DNA from: an uncultured Collinsella sp.
GTDB taxonomy: Bacteria > Actinomycetota > Coriobacteriia > Coriobacteriales > Coriobacteriaceae
Assembly (NCBI GenBank): GCA_900540895.1
Contig: UQHV01000006.1
Location: 40,779 to 104,778, forward strand
Direction of reading: 5' to 3'
DNA length: 64,000 nt
The translations under genes were made by a program, and so were the position numbers. The notes under the pieces were generated by a model. That model saw nothing but the letters and a program-made list of their open reading frames with translations. It did not search any database and was not told where the DNA came from. Shown piece after piece: positions 23,990 to 33,034 of this stretch. Within the stretch, counting starts at the first letter, position 1, and each line of letters starts with the position of its first letter.

Positions 23990-25888
23990 TTAATCCAGCT
24001 CTTTTAAGCCATGCGCCAGCTGCCAGTACTCGCCGTGCTGGGCGAGCAGCTCTTCGTGCGTGCCGCGCTCGATGATGCGGCCGTGTTCGAGGACCATGAT
24101 GGCGTCGGCATCGCGGACGGTGGACAGGCGATGCGCGATCATAAAGGTGGTGCGTCCGCGCATGATGCGGTCCATACCGCGCTCGATGAGCTTTTCGGTA
24201 CGCGTGTCGATGGAACTCGTGGCCTCGTCCAGGATGAGCACCGGCGGATCGGCGACGGCCACGCGCGCGATGGCGAGCAGCTGACGCTGACCCTGCGACA
24301 GGTTGGCGCCGTCGGCCGTGACCGGTGTGTCGTAGCCCCGCGGCAGGCGGCGGATAAACGAGTCGGCGCAGGCGGCCTCGGCAGCGGCGCGCACCTCCTC
24401 GTCGGTCGCGTCGAGCTTGCCAAAGCGGATGTTCTGCGCAATGGTGCCGCTAAACAGGTGCGTGTCCTGCAGCACAATGCCGAGCGACCCGCGCAGGCTG
24501 GCCTTGGCAATGTGCTTGACGTCGATGCCGTCGTACGTGATCTCGCCGTCATCGACCTCGTAGAAGCGGTTGATGAGGTTGGTAATGGTCGTCTTGCCGG
24601 CGCCCGTGGAGCCCACAAACGCAATCTTTTGCCCCGGCTTGGCAAACAGGTTGAGGTCCGTGAGCACGCAGGCGCCCGGCACGTAGGAAAAGTCCACGGC
24701 ATGGAAGCGCACGTCGCCGGCAAGCGGGACCAAGCCGCACGTGAGCTCGGTGCCGTCGGCGGCCACCGCGCGGCCCGACTCATCAACGGCTGCCACGTCA
24801 TGCAAGTGCCCGTACGCGCCCACGCCCTGGCCCTCGGGAATCTTCCACGCCCACGCGGCGTCGCCCGTCTGCACCAGCTCCACGCAGCCCTCGTCCACCT
24901 CGGGCTCAAGGTCCATAGCCGCAAACAGGCGCTCGGCACCGGCCAACGCGTTGAGCAAGAAGTTGCCGAGCTGCGTAAATTGGTTGATGGGCATGGCGGC
25001 CTGGCGCACAAAGACCAGGTAGCTTGCAAGTGCGCCCACATCGGCGAGCCCCTTGATGCAGAGCATGCCGCCCGCCACGGCGACGATGGCATAGTTGACA
25101 TAGCCAATCACGACGGTCATGGGCACCATGGAGTTGGCATAGCTCACGGCGGCGGTACCGGTGCGGCGAAGCTCGTCGTTGCGGCAGGTGAAGCCGGCGA
25201 CATTCGCTGCCTCACGGTTAAAGACCTTGATGACCTTTTGGCCCGAGACCATTTCTTCGATATATCCGTCCAGGTCGCCAAGCGATGCCTGCTGGGCAGC
25301 AAAGAAACGCTTAGAGCGCGCGCCCGAGTAGCGCGCATACAGCACAATGGCCGCATCGCACACGAGTGTGATAATCGTGAGCTGCCAGTTAAGGATGATG
25401 AGCATAGCCGTGGTGCCCACAACCTGAATGGCGGCCTGAATCACGTTGGCAAAGCTGTTGTTAAGCGCCTCGGAGACGGTGTCGACGTCGTTGGTGAAAA
25501 AACTCATGATGTCGCCCGAGCGCGTGCTGTCAAAATAACTGAGCGGCAGCGTCTGGATGTGCGCGAACAGGTCGCGGCGAATATCGGACACCACGTGTTG
25601 GGCCGCGCGCACCATGATCTGTGAGTAGCCCAGGGCCGAGAGCACGCCCGCGGTGTAGATGATCGCCGTCAGGATGACCTGCTTGGCGAGCAGTTCCTCC
25701 CCGCCCGTGGCCAAACCGTTAACGATGGGGCGCACCATGTAGGTGCCGGCGAGGCTCGCGATGGCGGCGACGGAGGCGAGCACGCCCACCGCGAGCAACG
25801 AGAACTTGGCATGCCCCATGTAGGAGAGCAAGCGGCGCACAGTGCGCTTGAGGTCGGCCGGGCGTGCTTGGGCTGCGGTCTTAGGCAT
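23990..25888 (-). CDS. ABC exporter half-transporter (catalytic partner)
   Basis: A 632-aa fused membrane/ATPase protein. Six helices lie in the first 330 residues. The ATPase has Walker A GSTGAGKTT, signature LSQGQ, Walker B LILDEATSS with the catalytic Glu, and the switch His in IAHRLSTV. An unusual insertion of about 65 residues between the membrane part and the ATPase (residues about 355-415, VELVQTGDAAWAWK...) is rich in Asp/Gly. The ATG overlaps the upstream half-transporter's stop by eight bases. The pair should form a heterodimeric exporter of drugs or peptides; the substrate is unknown. Confidence 0.9.
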   Translation of the reverse strand: MPKTAAQARPADLKRTVRRLLSYMGHAKFSLLAVGVLASVAAIASLAGTYMVRPIVNGLATGGEELLAKQVILTAIIYTAGVLSALGYSQIMVRAAQHVVSDIRRDLFAHIQTLPLSYFDSTRSGDIMSFFTNDVDTVSEALNNSFANVIQAAIQVVGTTAMLIILNWQLTIITLVCDAAIVLYARYSGARSKRFFAAQQASLGDLDGYIEEMVSGQKVIKVFNREAANVAGFTCRNDELRRTGTAAVSYANSMVPMTVVIGYVNYAIVAVAGGMLCIKGLADVGALASYLVFVRQAAMPINQFTQLGNFLLNALAGAERLFAAMDLEPEVDEGCVELVQTGDAAWAWKIPEGQGVGAYGHLHDVAAVDESGRAVAADGTELTCGLVPLAGDVRFHAVDFSYVPGACVLTDLNLFAKPGQKIAFVGSTGAGKTTITNLINRFYEVDDGEITYDGIDVKHIAKASLRGSLGIVLQDTHLFSGTIAQNIRFGKLDATDEEVRAAAEAACADSFIRRLPRGYDTPVTADGANLSQGQRQLLAIARVAVADPPVLILDEATSSIDTRTEKLIERGMDRIMRGRTTFMIAHRLSTVRDADAIMVLEHGRIIERGTHEELLAQHGEYWQLAHGLKELD

Positions 25889-27710
25889 GACGCTCACCCC
25901 CTTCCAAGGGCGATCCGCATGCGACGGAGGAAAACGGATCATTCGCGCAACCATCGTCGCTGCCGTCGCCGGCGTCCGCGTTCCTCGCAAACTCCATCTG
26001 CGAGGCATAAATCTCCTGGTATATGTTGTCGCCCGCTAGCAGTTCCTCGTGCGTGCCCACGCCGTGGACACGACCGTCGTCCAATACCACAATGCGATCG
26101 GCATCCATGACACTCGCGATGCGCTGGGCGATGATGAGCACGGTCGTATCGGGAATCCGAGCGATGTGCTCGCGAATCTTTGCGTCGGTCGCCATATCGA
26201 CCGCGCTGGTGGAGTCATCAAAAATGAGCACGCGCGGATGCTTGAGCAGCGTGCGCGCGATGCACAGACGTTGCTTCTGGCCACCCGAGACACCGGCGCC
26301 GCCTTGGCCCAACTCGCCGTCCAGCCCGCCGATGCGATCAAGGAACTCGTCCACGCACGCCGCGCGGCAAGCCGCGAGGAGCTCATCGTCCGACGCCTGC
26401 GGATTGCCCCACTGCAGGTTCTCGCGCACGGTGCCCGTGAACAGCACATTCTTTTGCAGCACAATGCCCACAGCGTCGCGCAAGGCGGCGAGGTCGTAGT
26501 CGCGCACGTCGCGTCCGCCCACAAGCACGGCGCCTTCGGTGGCGTCGTACAGGCGCGCAATCAGCTGCACAAGCGAGCTCTTGCCCGAGCCCGTGCCGCC
26601 GAGGATGCCCACCGTCGAGCCGCTCTCGATGCGAAGGTCGATATGCTCGAGCACATCCTCGGCTGCATCCGCGCGGTATTTAAAGGAAACGTCGCGAAAC
26701 TCGATACTGCCGTCCGCTGGCGCCGCAGTCGCGAGGTCTCCCGCAGGGTTGGCGATAAAGGGTTCCTCGTCGAGCACCTCGGCGATACGGCCCACACTCG
26801 TAAGAGCGCGCGTGAGCAGCAAAAACACGTTGGAAATCATCATGAGCGAGTTCATGATCAGCAGCACGTAGCTCATAAAGCCCGTGAGAGAGCCTACACC
26901 CAACTTGCCGGCGAGAATCATGCGGCCGCCAATCCACAGGATGGAGAGCGCAGCCACGTACATCGACAGCTGAAACACCGGCAGGTTGAGCACCGCGCTG
27001 CCAAAGGTCTTTGTCGCAGTGCGCGCGAGCTCGGTATTGACGGTGTCGAACTTGGCCTCCTCGTGCTCGGTACGAACGTAGGCCTTGACGGCACGCACGG
27101 CGGTGAGGTCCTCCTGTACCACGCCGTTGAGGTGGTCCATCGAGGTCTGGAGTTGGCGGTAGAGCGGACTCACGCGATAGGTGATGACGCCCAGCACGAT
27201 TGCCAGCACGGGCAAGATGATCGCAAAGACGGTGGCGAGCGGGCGCGACAGCATCAGCGCGTAGATAAGGCCGACGATAAGCGTCACCGGGCCGCGCACC
27301 ATAGGGCGAAAGCCGTTGCCCACAGCATTTTGGATAACGGTGATGTCCGTGGTCATGCGGGTGACGAGCGAGCTGGCGTCGTAGTTGTCCAGGTTGCCAA
27401 AGGCGAGCGTTTGAATCTTTTTGTACTCGGCCTCGCGCAGGTTGGCGCCTAGGCCCGAGGCAACGCGGGCGGACGTGCGGGCATAACCCAAGCCCAGTAC
27501 CAGCGAAAGCGCAGCGCACACCAACATGTACGCACCCTGTAGCAGCATGTAGTTGATATCACACGCAGGCACGCCCACATCGATGATGTTGGCCATGATG
27601 ACCGGGATAAACAGCTCGAGCACCGTCTCGACCGACACAAAGAACACGCCGAGGATGGCATCGCGACGGTATGCCCCTAGATAGGAAAACAGTATTTTGA
27701 GATTGCGCAC
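25881..27710 (-). CDS. ABC exporter half-transporter (degenerate ATP site partner)
   Basis: A 609-aa half-transporter encoded immediately upstream of its partner. Walker A GGTGSGKSS and signature VSGGQ are intact. Walker B ends IFDDSTSA (Asp replaces the catalytic Glu) and the switch His is replaced by Gln (IIAQRIAS). This is the usual asymmetry of heterodimeric exporters, in which one ATP site is non-hydrolytic. Start is GTG with GGGGGTT upstream. The C-terminal 25 residues (DDGCANDPFSS...) look like an unstructured tail. Two-gene operon. Confidence 0.9.
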   Translation of the reverse strand: MRNLKILFSYLGAYRRDAILGVFFVSVETVLELFIPVIMANIIDVGVPACDINYMLLQGAYMLVCAALSLVLGLGYARTSARVASGLGANLREAEYKKIQTLAFGNLDNYDASSLVTRMTTDITVIQNAVGNGFRPMVRGPVTLIVGLIYALMLSRPLATVFAIILPVLAIVLGVITYRVSPLYRQLQTSMDHLNGVVQEDLTAVRAVKAYVRTEHEEAKFDTVNTELARTATKTFGSAVLNLPVFQLSMYVAALSILWIGGRMILAGKLGVGSLTGFMSYVLLIMNSLMMISNVFLLLTRALTSVGRIAEVLDEEPFIANPAGDLATAAPADGSIEFRDVSFKYRADAAEDVLEHIDLRIESGSTVGILGGTGSGKSSLVQLIARLYDATEGAVLVGGRDVRDYDLAALRDAVGIVLQKNVLFTGTVRENLQWGNPQASDDELLAACRAACVDEFLDRIGGLDGELGQGGAGVSGGQKQRLCIARTLLKHPRVLIFDDSTSAVDMATDAKIREHIARIPDTTVLIIAQRIASVMDADRIVVLDDGRVHGVGTHEELLAGDNIYQEIYASQMEFARNADAGDGSDDGCANDPFSSVACGSPLEGGERHA

Positions 27711-27898
27711 GCAGGTTCAACCCCCATCAAACGTTGTTCGCAAACGCACGTATTATTGCGCGCCGAATAATGGCGTCAAGTATTCCGAAATCGTTTTCTG
27801 CAAGGTTAGCGCCGGCGGCGAGTTCTCGTGATGTGTGTCCATATTCACTCGGAATAATGGTGCACGAGACTTTTTTCGCTCCGGCGTCAACACAAACC

Positions 27899-27929
27899 TT
27901 GACTCTACAATCGTTGTAGGGTTTTCACT
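27899..27929 (+). promoter_or_regulatory. MerR-type promoter of the MATE exporter
   Basis: TTGACT (27899-27904) and a -10-like TTCACT (27924-27929) are separated by 19 bp. The spacer contains the perfect dyad CTACAA-TCG-TTGTAG (27905-27919). Long-spacer promoters with a central dyad are the mark of MerR-family activators. No merR-like gene is in the window. Confidence 0.6.
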
Positions 27930-27969
27930 ACACTGGTAGCTAAACGAACCAAGCCAGAAAGCCCCGCCC

Positions 27970-29316
27970 ATGGAACACGACCTCACACGCGGCAATGTCC
28001 TTAAGACCATCGCGGTCTTTGCCCTGCCCTATATGCTCTCGTACTTTTTGCAGATGCTCTACGGCATGGCCGACCTGTACATGATGGGGCAGTTTAGCGG
28101 CGCCGCCGGCATCACCGCCGTGGGTAATGGCGCGCAGACGCTCTATATCATTACCGTGACGCTCGTGGGCCTGGCCATGGGAACGACGGTCATCGTCGGC
28201 CACGCCGTGGGCTCGCGTCGCTTCGACCGCGCCGAGACCGCCATCGGCAACACCATCACGCTCTTTATGGGTGTCTCGGTGGTGCTGGCCGCTATCCTGC
28301 TCGCACTGTGCCCGCAAATCGTGGCGCTCATTGGCACGCCGGCCGAGGCAGTCGAAGGAACCGCCGCCTACCTGCGTATCTGCTTTGTCGGCATTCCGTT
28401 TATCGCCGCATACAACATTCTTTCGGCTATCTTTCGCGGGCTGGGCGATTCGCGCTCGCCCATGTACGTGATCGGCGTGGCGTGCATCATTAACATCGCG
28501 CTCGATTTTCTGTTTATCGGGCACATGGGGCTCGGCCCCGTGGGCGCGGCGCTCGGCACGGTAACCGCCCAGACGGCCAGCGTTGCCCTCGCACTCGTGT
28601 GGCTCAAGAGCCGCCGCACGAACATCCACGTTAAGCGCAGCGACCTGCGCCCCCAGCCCGAGGTGCTCGGCAGCATTCTTAAGATCGGCGTGCCCGTGGC
28701 CGTGCAGGACGGCTGCATCCAGGTGGCGTTTATGTTCATCACCGTCATTGCCAACCACCGAGGGCTCGTCGACGCCGCCGCCGTGGGCCTGGTCGAGAAG
28801 ATGATCAGCTTTTTGTTCATTGTGCCGAGTTCCATGGGTGCCACCGTCAGCGCGCTCACGGCGCAAAACGCCGGCGCGGGCAAGGGCGACCGCGCATGTC
28901 AGGTGCTTAAAGACGCCATGACGATCTCGGTGGTGTACGGCTGCCTGATCACGGTGCTGATGTGGCTGGTGGCGCCGGCGTTTATCGGCTTTTTTGCCAA
29001 GGACTCTGCGGTGGTCGCGGCCGGCACCGGCTATATGCGCAGCTATATTTTCGACGCGATTTTTGCCGGCATCCACATTTGCTTTAGCGGCTTTTTCGCT
29101 GCGTATGGCAAGAGCTACATCGGCTTTGCGCACAACGTGCTGGCCGTGGCGCTCATTCGCGTGCCGGGCGCGTGGCTGCTGTCGAACGCCTATTCCGATA
29201 CGTTGTTTCCCATGGGCATCGCTTCGCCGTGCGGGTCGATTCTGTCGGCAGTCATCTGTGTTGTCGCGTTTACCGTGCTCAACCGACGCGGGGCTTTTGA
29301 CAAGTTGGCAGCGTAG
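27970..29316 (+). CDS. MATE-family multidrug efflux transporter
   Basis: A 448-aa protein with 12 hydrophobic helices in two homologous halves. The N-terminal half has the MATE features ADLYMMGQFSG and ITAVGNGAQ. It exchanges cationic drugs or metabolites for Na+ or H+. The ribosome site is weak (GAAAG). It is the only plus-strand gene between 740 and 48189, divergent from the ABC exporter genes. A MerR-type promoter upstream suggests induction by a drug-like ligand. The substrate is not predictable. Confidence 0.88.
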   Translation: MEHDLTRGNVLKTIAVFALPYMLSYFLQMLYGMADLYMMGQFSGAAGITAVGNGAQTLYIITVTLVGLAMGTTVIVGHAVGSRRFDRAETAIGNTITLFMGVSVVLAAILLALCPQIVALIGTPAEAVEGTAAYLRICFVGIPFIAAYNILSAIFRGLGDSRSPMYVIGVACIINIALDFLFIGHMGLGPVGAALGTVTAQTASVALALVWLKSRRTNIHVKRSDLRPQPEVLGSILKIGVPVAVQDGCIQVAFMFITVIANHRGLVDAAAVGLVEKMISFLFIVPSSMGATVSALTAQNAGAGKGDRACQVLKDAMTISVVYGCLITVLMWLVAPAFIGFFAKDSAVVAAGTGYMRSYIFDAIFAGIHICFSGFFAAYGKSYIGFAHNVLAVALIRVPGAWLLSNAYSDTLFPMGIASPCGSILSAVICVVAFTVLNRRGAFDKLAA

Positions 29317-29359
29317 CGGGGCAACGCGAAATCGCCCTTATCGACGACATCATCAGCGA

Positions 29360-29414
29360 CGACCCCACAACCTACGTGACGCAGATCACGGTGCCGGTTG
29401 CCCCGTCCAAATAA
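29360..29414 (+). pseudogene. Coding remnant ending TYVTQITVPV...K
   Basis: A plus-strand frame ending at a TAA at 29412-29414 reads DDPTTYVTQITVPVAPSK. A similar stretch at 30693-30747 reads ATYMTQIMLPATTPK, also ending in TAA. Both lack a start. They look like two copies of the C-terminus of one gene, flanking the toxin-antitoxin segment. The parent gene is not recognised. Confidence 0.3.
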
Positions 29415-29456
29415 GAACTGCCCAGAAAACGTTCGGCTGAAGGCAGAATCTTGACG

Positions 29457-29650
29457 TTATAGGCCATATTTTGCCTCAAGGTCATCGAGAGCCTCAAAGG
29501 CATCACGCGCCATGCCAGCAGCACGCTCCCGCTCGGCCACAGCTATACGAGCCATCAGACGAGCCTTAGCCTGTTCCTGAACCATGAAGTCATAGTCTTC
29601 AGACCGAAGTACAACAAATTTGCTATAGCCGTTTTTTGTAACAGTCACTG
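29457..29650 (-). pseudogene. Truncated Phd/YefM-type antitoxin remnant
   Basis: From PVTVTKNGYSKFVVL onward the minus-strand frame is a good match to the central and C-terminal part of Phd/YefM antitoxins, ending LDDLEAKYGL. The first 20-30 residues, with the start codon and DNA-binding region, are missing. Upstream the frame runs into a GGGAC-type palindrome at 29683 and then antisense to the PIN gene. The deletion may have been mediated by, or the gap filled with, the repeat. No ribosome site precedes it. Confidence 0.6.
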
Positions 29651-29682
29651 GACCAGGAGCCTCCCAACAAGCTCGCCAAACG

Positions 29683-29699
29683 CCGGGGACAGTCCCCGG
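29683..29699. repeat. GGGGAC-A-GTCCCC palindrome at a deletion junction
   Basis: CCGGGGACAGTCCCCGG is a perfect 17-bp palindrome. It lies between the broken antitoxin and the PIN toxin stop codon. Confidence 0.7.
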
Positions 29700-29709
29700 T
29701 GTGGCGGTT

Positions 29710-30132
29710 TTACTCCTCCGGAATCGGAAACGCACGGATGAACTCTGCAGGCGAGAAGGTCTTGATGGTCGAGCGCACAAAAGCGGCGCGGTCACGCGTG
29801 ATAATAAAGTCCACGCCGGCACGCTCGGCCATCGCACGGATACAGCCGTCCTCAAAGTCCGGCTCATCGGAATAGGCGGAGGCAAAACAAGCCTCTTGGT
29901 CGAGAGACTCTACCGAGTAGCTCTTAAGGCAGTCGCGCACTACCTCGCGCCCGCGCGCCTCGCCGGCCTGTTTGGTGAGAATGTAATACGCGTCCTTGAG
30001 AGAGCAGGCCGAAACAACGCCTTCGATAAGCCCCACGTCGACGAGCCCCTTGATCGTTTGCGCCGCTGCGTGCTCCGGCCGGCCCGGAAGCACGCAATCG
30101 AGCAGAAAATTGGTATCGAGAAATGCTCTCAT
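29710..30132 (-). CDS. PIN-domain toxin (VapC-like)
   Basis: A 140-aa predicted RNase toxin. It begins MRAFLDTNFLLDC with the first catalytic Asp; further acidic residues are in EPDFEDGCIRAMAE and in DFIITRDRAAF, the standard PIN arrangement. The ATG overlaps the antitoxin stop as ATGA. Expected to cleave RNA when freed from its antitoxin. The target is unknown. Confidence 0.88.
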   Translation of the reverse strand: MRAFLDTNFLLDCVLPGRPEHAAAQTIKGLVDVGLIEGVVSACSLKDAYYILTKQAGEARGREVVRDCLKSYSVESLDQEACFASAYSDEPDFEDGCIRAMAERAGVDFIITRDRAAFVRSTIKTFSPAEFIRAFPIPEE

Positions 30133-30521
30133 AGGTAGCGCTCCCTCGCGACGCGCTTTTCATCTTCAACCGTCATCGTATCGAGCGGCGTTCCTTTTGG
30201 CATTTTGGCTACGATATCGAGATACTCCTGGTAGTCCTCATTCTCCGCGAGCATCTCACGGATCTCCTTCCAGGTGATCTTGGGATGCCACATCGTACCC
30301 ACGTCGCGCTTGGGCTTGTCCGAGCCGCACGTCGGCTTTGCACCCCCGCGCTCCTGGGCAGCGTCATATTCCACTGCAACCGGGCTTTGATAGTCGAGCG
30401 GCACGATCTTGAACAACGGCTTGCTCCGCTTGAAGACCACAACCTCCTCGCCCTCATTGGCAACCTTTTCGGCCACCTGCGTAAGGTTTTGGCGCAGTTC
30501 CGAAAACGCGACGGTAACCAT
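30129..30521 (-). CDS. Phd/YefM-like antitoxin with extended C-terminus
   Basis: Residues 1-45 (MVTVAFSELRQNLTQVAEKV, VVVFKRSKPLFKIVPL) are the DNA-binding fold of Phd/YefM antitoxins. The C-terminal 70 residues (WHPKITWKEIREMLAENEDY...) should bind the PIN toxin. I use the ATG at 30521, which has AGAGGAG five bases upstream, rather than an ATG six codons earlier. 130 aa is long for the family. An inverted repeat overlapping the -10 upstream would suit autoregulation. Confidence 0.82.
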   Translation of the reverse strand: MVTVAFSELRQNLTQVAEKVANEGEEVVVFKRSKPLFKIVPLDYQSPVAVEYDAAQERGGAKPTCGSDKPKRDVGTMWHPKITWKEIREMLAENEDYQEYLDIVAKMPKGTPLDTMTVEDEKRVARERYL

Positions 30522-30554
30522 AACTGCTCCTCTCAACATATATCTTCACTGCTA

Positions 30555-30588
30555 AGTATACACGTTAATGTTAATGTTAAAGTGTATA
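30555..30588 (-). promoter_or_regulatory. Promoter/operator of the PIN toxin-antitoxin pair
   Basis: TATACAC (30557-30563) and GTGTATA (30582-30588) form an inverted repeat; on the minus strand the -10 hexamer TATACT (30555-30560) overlaps one arm. The spacer is a direct repeat, TTAACA three times. Consistent with binding by the antitoxin complex. Confidence 0.5.
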
Positions 30589-30596
30589 AAACTCAT

Positions 30597-30619
30597 CACA
30601 ATGGGGCAGCCCCGTTGTG
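30597..30619. repeat. Short palindrome CACAATGGGGCAGCCCCGTTGTG
   Basis: Arms CACAA-GGGGC and GCCCC-TTGTG pair with one bulge. It resembles the other GGGGC/GCCCC palindromes near gene ends. Confidence 0.5.
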
Positions 30620-30745
30620 GAACCTCACTGCGGGGCCCCTTTGCTTTGTATGAATCTTCTATCGCTCCGGAACGACACCGCTCCGCAGGGTCACCCTCAG
30701 CAACCTACATGACGCAGATCATGCTGCCCGCCACCACGCCCAAAT

Positions 30746-30787
30746 AAAAACCTCCCGGAAAGTATCAACCTTTCCGGGAGGTTTTCT
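30746..30787 (-). terminator. Bidirectional terminator downstream of ligA
   Basis: CCTCCCGGAAAG (30751-30762) pairs perfectly with CTTTCCGGGAGG (30770-30781), flanked by AAAAA on one side and TTTTCTAATTT on the other. On the minus strand it is 25 nt after the ligA stop. Confidence 0.9.
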
Positions 30788-30805
30788 AATTTGATTATCG
30801 ATGTC

Positions 30806-33034
30806 CTAAGCCTGGGGCACCTCACCAGTAGCCAAGATCTGCTCGAGTGCGTCCTCGTCCAGCACGGGTACACCCAGCTGCTCGGCCTTGGTGAGCTTGG
30901 AGCCTGCTTTGGGACCGGCAACCAGGTAGCTCGTCTTCTTTGACACACTGCCCGAAACCTTGGCGCCGAGCACCTTGAGCGCCGCGCCCGCCTCGTCGCG
31001 CGTGCGGTTGACGAGCGTGCCGGTGAGCACGAAGGTCAGACCCGCGAGTGGCTGTGCGTCGGCGAGCTCGCCTGCCACGCCAGCGTCGGCTGCGGCTTGC
31101 GCGTGCGCGGCGCTCAAATCGACCTCGAGCGACAGGCCCGCCTGGCGCAGGCGCTCCAGCACGGCAAGGTTCTCGGGCACGGCCAGGAACTGCTTGACGC
31201 TCGCCGCAATCTTAGGACCGATGCCCTCGCACTCGGCGATGTCCTCTTCGCTCGCCAAGACGAGCTTGTCAATCGACAGGAATCGCTCGGCGATGACCTC
31301 GCCCACACTCTTGCCCACATGGCGGATGCCCAGGGCAAACAGCACGCGACCGAGCGGCTGGCTCTTGGACTTGTTGAGCTCGGCGATGATTTTCTCGGCC
31401 GTCTTGAGGCCCACCGGAATGGGGTCGCCCTTCTTGACGCCCTTTTTGCTGTTGGAGCTGGCGTACACGCGCCCCGTGTCCAAGCCGGCGATGTCGTCGA
31501 CCGTGAGCTGGTAGAAGTCCGCGACATCATGGATCAGCCCGGCGGCGATCATCTTGTCGACGATCTCATCGCCCAGGCCGTCGACGTCCATGCAGCCGCG
31601 GCTCACCCAGTGGAGCAGGCGCTCCTTGAGCTGCGCGGGGCAGTCGATGGAGACACAGCGGTAAGCGACCTCGCCATCCTCGTGAACCACGGGGCTGCCG
31701 CACACGGGGCAGACCTCGGGCATGTGCCAGTCGACCGAATCAGCCGGGCGCTTGTCGAGCACCGGACCCACGACCTCGGGGATTACGTCGCCCGCCTTGT
31801 GCACGATAATAGTGTCGCCCTCGCGCACGTTTTTGCGACGGATCTCGTCGATGTTGTGCAGCGTGGCGCGCGCGATGGTGGAGCCGGCAACCGTCACCGG
31901 ATCGAACTCGGCGACCGGCGTGAGCACACCGGTGCGACCCACCTGGATGCGAATCTCGCGCAGGACGGTCTGCTTTTCCTCGGGCGGAAACTTAAAGGCA
32001 ATGGCCCAGCGCGGTGCGCGGGCGGTAAAGCCCAGGTCGAGCTGCCGCTGAAAGCTGTCGACCTTTACGACCACGCCGTCGATGTCGTAGTCCAGGTCGC
32101 CGCGATGCTCGAGCGCCTGGGCGCAGAACTCGTGGACCTCGGCCGGCGTGGCACAGCGAGCCACGTTGGGGTTGACGCTAAAGCCGGCGCTACGCAGCCA
32201 ATCGAGGAACTCGCGCTGGCTGTGGACGTGCAGTGGATCGGTATCGGCGATGGCATAGATAAAGGTGGCCAGGTCGCGCCGCGCCGTAACCTTGGGATCC
32301 TTCTGACGCAGGCTGCCAGCAGCGGCGTTGCGCGGGTTGGCGAAGGGGTCGCGGCCCTCGGCATCGGCCTCTTCATTCAGACGTACAAAGCTGCCTTTGG
32401 GCATATAGACCTCGCCGCGCACCTCGATGGTGCGCTCGCGGTCGGCACCCATGTGAGCGAGCGCCGGCTCGGACAGGTGCATAGGCACGTCCTTGATGGT
32501 ACGGACGTTGAGCGACACGTCCTCGCCCGTGGTACCATCGCCGCGCGTGGCGGCGCGCACAAAGGTGCCGTTTTGGTAGGTAAGTGCCACGCCCAGACCG
32601 TCGATCTTAAGCTCGCAGGTATAGGTGACGCTGCCGGCACCGAGCGCATCCTCGGTGCGCTGGAGCCATGCGTCGAGCTCGTCCAGGTCCATGGCATCGT
32701 CCATGGAATACATGCGCGCCATGTGCGTGACTGGCGTAAACTGCTCGCTCACGTAGCCGCCAACGCGCTGGGTATAGCTGTCGGGCGTCACCAGGTCGGG
32801 GTAGGTCGCCTCGATTTCTTGCAGCTCAACGAGCATTTTGTCAAAGGCGGCGTCCGTGATCTCGGGCGCGTCGAGCATGTAGTAGCGATAGGCGTGGTAA
32901 TCGAGCTCGTGGCGCAGCTCAGCCGCACGCGCTGCCGCCTGGGCACGGGCATCGGTCGGCGCAACGGTATCCGTGCTCGTGGGCGTTTCGGTATCGATGT
33001 CCACGCCGTCACCAAACAGGCTCGATTGCTCCAT
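30806..33034 (-). CDS. ligA: NAD-dependent DNA ligase
   Basis: Replicative ligase that seals nicks using NAD+. The first 35 residues are an acidic extension. The adenylation domain carries the active-site Lys143 in CELKIDGLG, and RGDGTTGEDVS and RGEVYMPK also match the family. The OB fold follows, then the Cys4 zinc finger (CPVCGSP...CVSIDCPAQ), helix-hairpin-helix motifs (CEGIGPKIA) and a C-terminal BRCT domain (LAGLTFVLTGTLVNRTRDEA). 742 aa, slightly long because of the N-terminal tail. AAGGAG seven bases upstream. Single gene with its own terminator. Confidence 0.97.
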   Translation of the reverse strand: MEQSSLFGDGVDIDTETPTSTDTVAPTDARAQAAARAAELRHELDYHAYRYYMLDAPEITDAAFDKMLVELQEIEATYPDLVTPDSYTQRVGGYVSEQFTPVTHMARMYSMDDAMDLDELDAWLQRTEDALGAGSVTYTCELKIDGLGVALTYQNGTFVRAATRGDGTTGEDVSLNVRTIKDVPMHLSEPALAHMGADRERTIEVRGEVYMPKGSFVRLNEEADAEGRDPFANPRNAAAGSLRQKDPKVTARRDLATFIYAIADTDPLHVHSQREFLDWLRSAGFSVNPNVARCATPAEVHEFCAQALEHRGDLDYDIDGVVVKVDSFQRQLDLGFTARAPRWAIAFKFPPEEKQTVLREIRIQVGRTGVLTPVAEFDPVTVAGSTIARATLHNIDEIRRKNVREGDTIIVHKAGDVIPEVVGPVLDKRPADSVDWHMPEVCPVCGSPVVHEDGEVAYRCVSIDCPAQLKERLLHWVSRGCMDVDGLGDEIVDKMIAAGLIHDVADFYQLTVDDIAGLDTGRVYASSNSKKGVKKGDPIPVGLKTAEKIIAELNKSKSQPLGRVLFALGIRHVGKSVGEVIAERFLSIDKLVLASEEDIAECEGIGPKIAASVKQFLAVPENLAVLERLRQAGLSLEVDLSAAHAQAAADAGVAGELADAQPLAGLTFVLTGTLVNRTRDEAGAALKVLGAKVSGSVSKKTSYLVAGPKAGSKLTKAEQLGVPVLDEDALEQILATGEVPQA

